Positions 62,188-64,000 of a DNA stretch of 64,000 nucleotides are shown one piece after another. The notes below the pieces were generated by a model that worked only from the letters and a program-made list of their open reading frames with translations, did not search any database and was not told where the DNA came from. Source of the DNA: Apostichopus japonicus (taxonomy: Eukaryota > Echinodermata > Holothuroidea > Aspidochirotida > Stichopodidae); the NCBI RefSeq assembly GCF_037975245.1, contig NC_092577.1, positions 20,148,898-20,212,897 of the forward strand, written 5' to 3'. Made by a program: the position numbers and the translations under genes. The stretch's first letter is position 1, and each line of letters starts with the position of its first letter.

Positions 62188-64000
62188 TTACTGCATCTCA
62201 GATCGCTCAGAGTTTTTCAATAAGAGAATAAGCTTTGTCACTGGTCTTTTAGCGATTTTGCCGTCAGCAAATCTTACGTCAACTACTCTCACGAGGTCGT
62301 CTTTCCCTGGGTAGAGCTTTACGACTTCCGACATTTTCCAGGTACCACGCCTCTTGTCCTCACCAATAACGAGCACAATGTCTTTCTCTTCAAGGTTTTC
62401 GCCCGACTTTTGCCACTTCTGGCGCGGTGAAAGCTTGTGGATGCATTCCATCCATCTTCGCCAAAACGCATCTACCATAGCAATACAAATCTCTCTGCGT
62501 TTCCGTGGATTCGTCTTATATTCCTCACAGGGTACCTCAGGACAAGGCAAGTCACCTCTTCCAATCAAGAAGTGATTCGGAGTCAAAGGTGGATGGTCCA
62601 ATGGAGATGACGATTTGGCCGTCAAAGGTCGACTATTGATGAGACCAGATATCTGGCAGAAGACGGTCTCCCACTCGACGAATGTCAGACGATCTGCCTT
62701 CACGAGATGCCTCATTCCCTTCTTGACCTCCTGAACCATTCTTTCGACAGCTCCCTGGTGATGTGGCCCTCCTGGTGGACCGAACTTCCACTGAGTATTG
62801 TAGCGTTGACAATATTCCCTCACCTGAGTCTGTTCCAACTTCAAATTTAACTCATTTATGGTGTTGTCAGCCCCCCTGAAGCAGGTAGCATTATCACTAA
62901 TCAACAACGAGGGTGACCCTCTGATGCTAATAAATCGTTCAAGAGCCTGGAGAAACGCTTGCGTTGACAAATCTTGAACGCAAGTTAGGTGCACAGCTCT
63001 GGTTACTGTACATGTAAACACAGCACAATAGCCCTTTGTTGTGGTGTTTCGGCTCAGCTTCACATTGACCGGTCCCAGATAGTCAACGAGCGTAGTCTGG
63101 AACGGGGGCGAGCAAGGCCTGACTCTAAACTCTGGCAAGTCAGCCATCTTTTGTTGAAGTGGTTTGCCTCTGACCTTCTTACATGTAACGCACTCGTGTA
63201 CTATACGCCTTGAGAGGTTCACATCCCCGACAATCCAGTACCTCTTCCTAACCTCTGCGGCAGTTCCCAAGTGTCCTCCATGAAGAGCATGCGCATGTCT
63301 ATCACGCACGATCAACAAGCTGATGTGGCCTTTTCTAGGTAGAAGGTACGGATGTCGAACATCATAGGACAGTGGTGCCCTGTCAATCCGTCCACCAACT
63401 CGAAAAAATGGGTTAACTTCATGACATTGGAATCCTGGAAATCAATCTCTCTTTGTGCCTGTCGTATCCAATACAACTCCGCTTCTTTGATAAGCTTTGA
63501 CGAAGGCCACTTTGAAATTTGCCTGGTGAGTTGCTTCATCCATTGTTTCTTGGGCAGTTCTCTGACAGAGAATACTCTAGCTGTGACCATCTTAAGCCTA
63601 GGCCAGCTGGAAAAATTGGTTGGGTTGACAATGGGCGAAGGCTTGGATGCAGCAGTGACTCTGAGTGACAGTACTTTTGCATTCCGGACATGAAATCTCT
63701 TCTGCTCTTCATCTGCTGGGTCTACCGGTACATTCGTTGGTGTTTGTGGCCATGATGCCGGTGGCAGTCTCAGATACTCAGGCCCTTCAATTACTTTCTT
63801 CATTTCAATAGCCTTTCCTCCTCTTGAGACCAGATCAATGACATTCTGGTCTGATGACACATGTCTAATATCTTTGATGGGGTCAAACTCTGTAGTTATC
63901 TCCCCCACACGGTATGCAACATAAGACCGGAAGGCTTTGGATTGCCCTCTTAACCAACTAATGGCAGTCATGCTATCAGTCCAGATCTTCCAATAGGCTA
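62188..64000 (-). pseudogene. BEL/Pao retrotransposon pol: RNase H end, integrase and C-terminus
   Basis: Minus-strand pol runs from beyond the right edge. The first part (63312-64000) is the RNase H end with a linker (DSMTAISWL, AYRVGEI). The second (62188-63318) contains the integrase zinc finger (HALHGGHL, CVTCKK), a catalytic core with aspartates in VDYLGPV and ISDNATCF and glutamate in HHQGAVERMVQEVKKGM, and a BEL-type C-terminal domain (LTPNHFLIGRGDLP, FWRRWMECIHKLSPRQKW). The frames overlap by 7 bp with a shift at about 63312-63330, so pol is not continuous. Integration is the function. Confidence 0.9.
62188..64000 (-). mobile_element. BEL/Pao LTR retrotransposon, partial (continues right)
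   Basis: Only the 3' portion of pol is visible; gag, protease, RT and the 5' LTR should lie beyond 64000. The left border with the Polinton segment is near 61980-62080. A TG...CA LTR pair cannot be defined inside the window. Confidence 0.85.

Overview
This is a repeat-rich, intron-bearing eukaryotic window, most likely from a marine invertebrate deuterostome and probably an echinoderm. That guess rests on three things seen here: widely spaced small exons with GT-AG borders; a mix of Tx1, L2 and CR1-group LINEs with Gypsy, BEL/Pao, Polinton, hAT-like MITEs and a fold-back element; and fold-back ends built of 15-bp repeats, which resemble the TU elements described from sea urchins. The species is inferred, not shown. 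I saw no rRNA, tRNA gene, CRISPR array or bacterial-type operon.

Region 1 (1-14.1 kb, minus strand) holds what looks like the one host gene. Eleven exons can be placed by splice sites, reading phase and domain content. In transcript order they encode a KMT5A-like SET domain, a short linker, a protein kinase domain with some IRE1/RNase L resemblance, and BRCA1/BARD1-style tandem BRCT repeats that run off the left edge. Every adjacent exon pair is phase-compatible, so a single SET-kinase-BRCT protein is the simplest reading. Two apparent frameshifts mean it could also be a pseudogene or contain assembly errors. A Tx1 LINE (5041-8174) sits in the intron between kinase and BRCT exons.

Region 2 (14.1-25.5 kb) has no supportable gene. 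It contains a large tandem array (about 19.46-22.06 kb, roughly 0.6-0.7 kb units), microsatellites, two short Tx1 3' ends with target-site duplications, and a fragment of an L1-type ORF1.

Region 3 (25.5-39.5 kb) is nested mobile DNA. A complete-ended but internally deleted Gypsy element (25506-29140, 5-bp TSD) is followed by an old L2 LINE. The L2 is split first by a 1.3-kb insertion that itself carries an hAT-like MITE, then by a 5.46-kb fold-back element whose ends are inverted arrays of a 15-bp unit.

Region 4 (39.7-58 kb) has a CR1-group LINE interrupted by a nearly complete Tx1 LINE (41113-45984, minus, 16-bp TSD), a degenerate THAP-domain gene, a YqaJ-type nuclease gene broken by a MITE, and a second nearly complete Tx1 copy (about 51928-57898, plus). 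The second copy carries both a 22-bp self-insertion and a 1.15-kb foreign insertion. The two Tx1 copies are very similar and inversely oriented.

Region 5 (58-64 kb) is a damaged Polinton/Maverick segment (integrase with chromodomain, minor capsid-like, small basic and major structural proteins). It is interrupted by a LINE tail and abuts a BEL/Pao pol gene that continues past the right edge.
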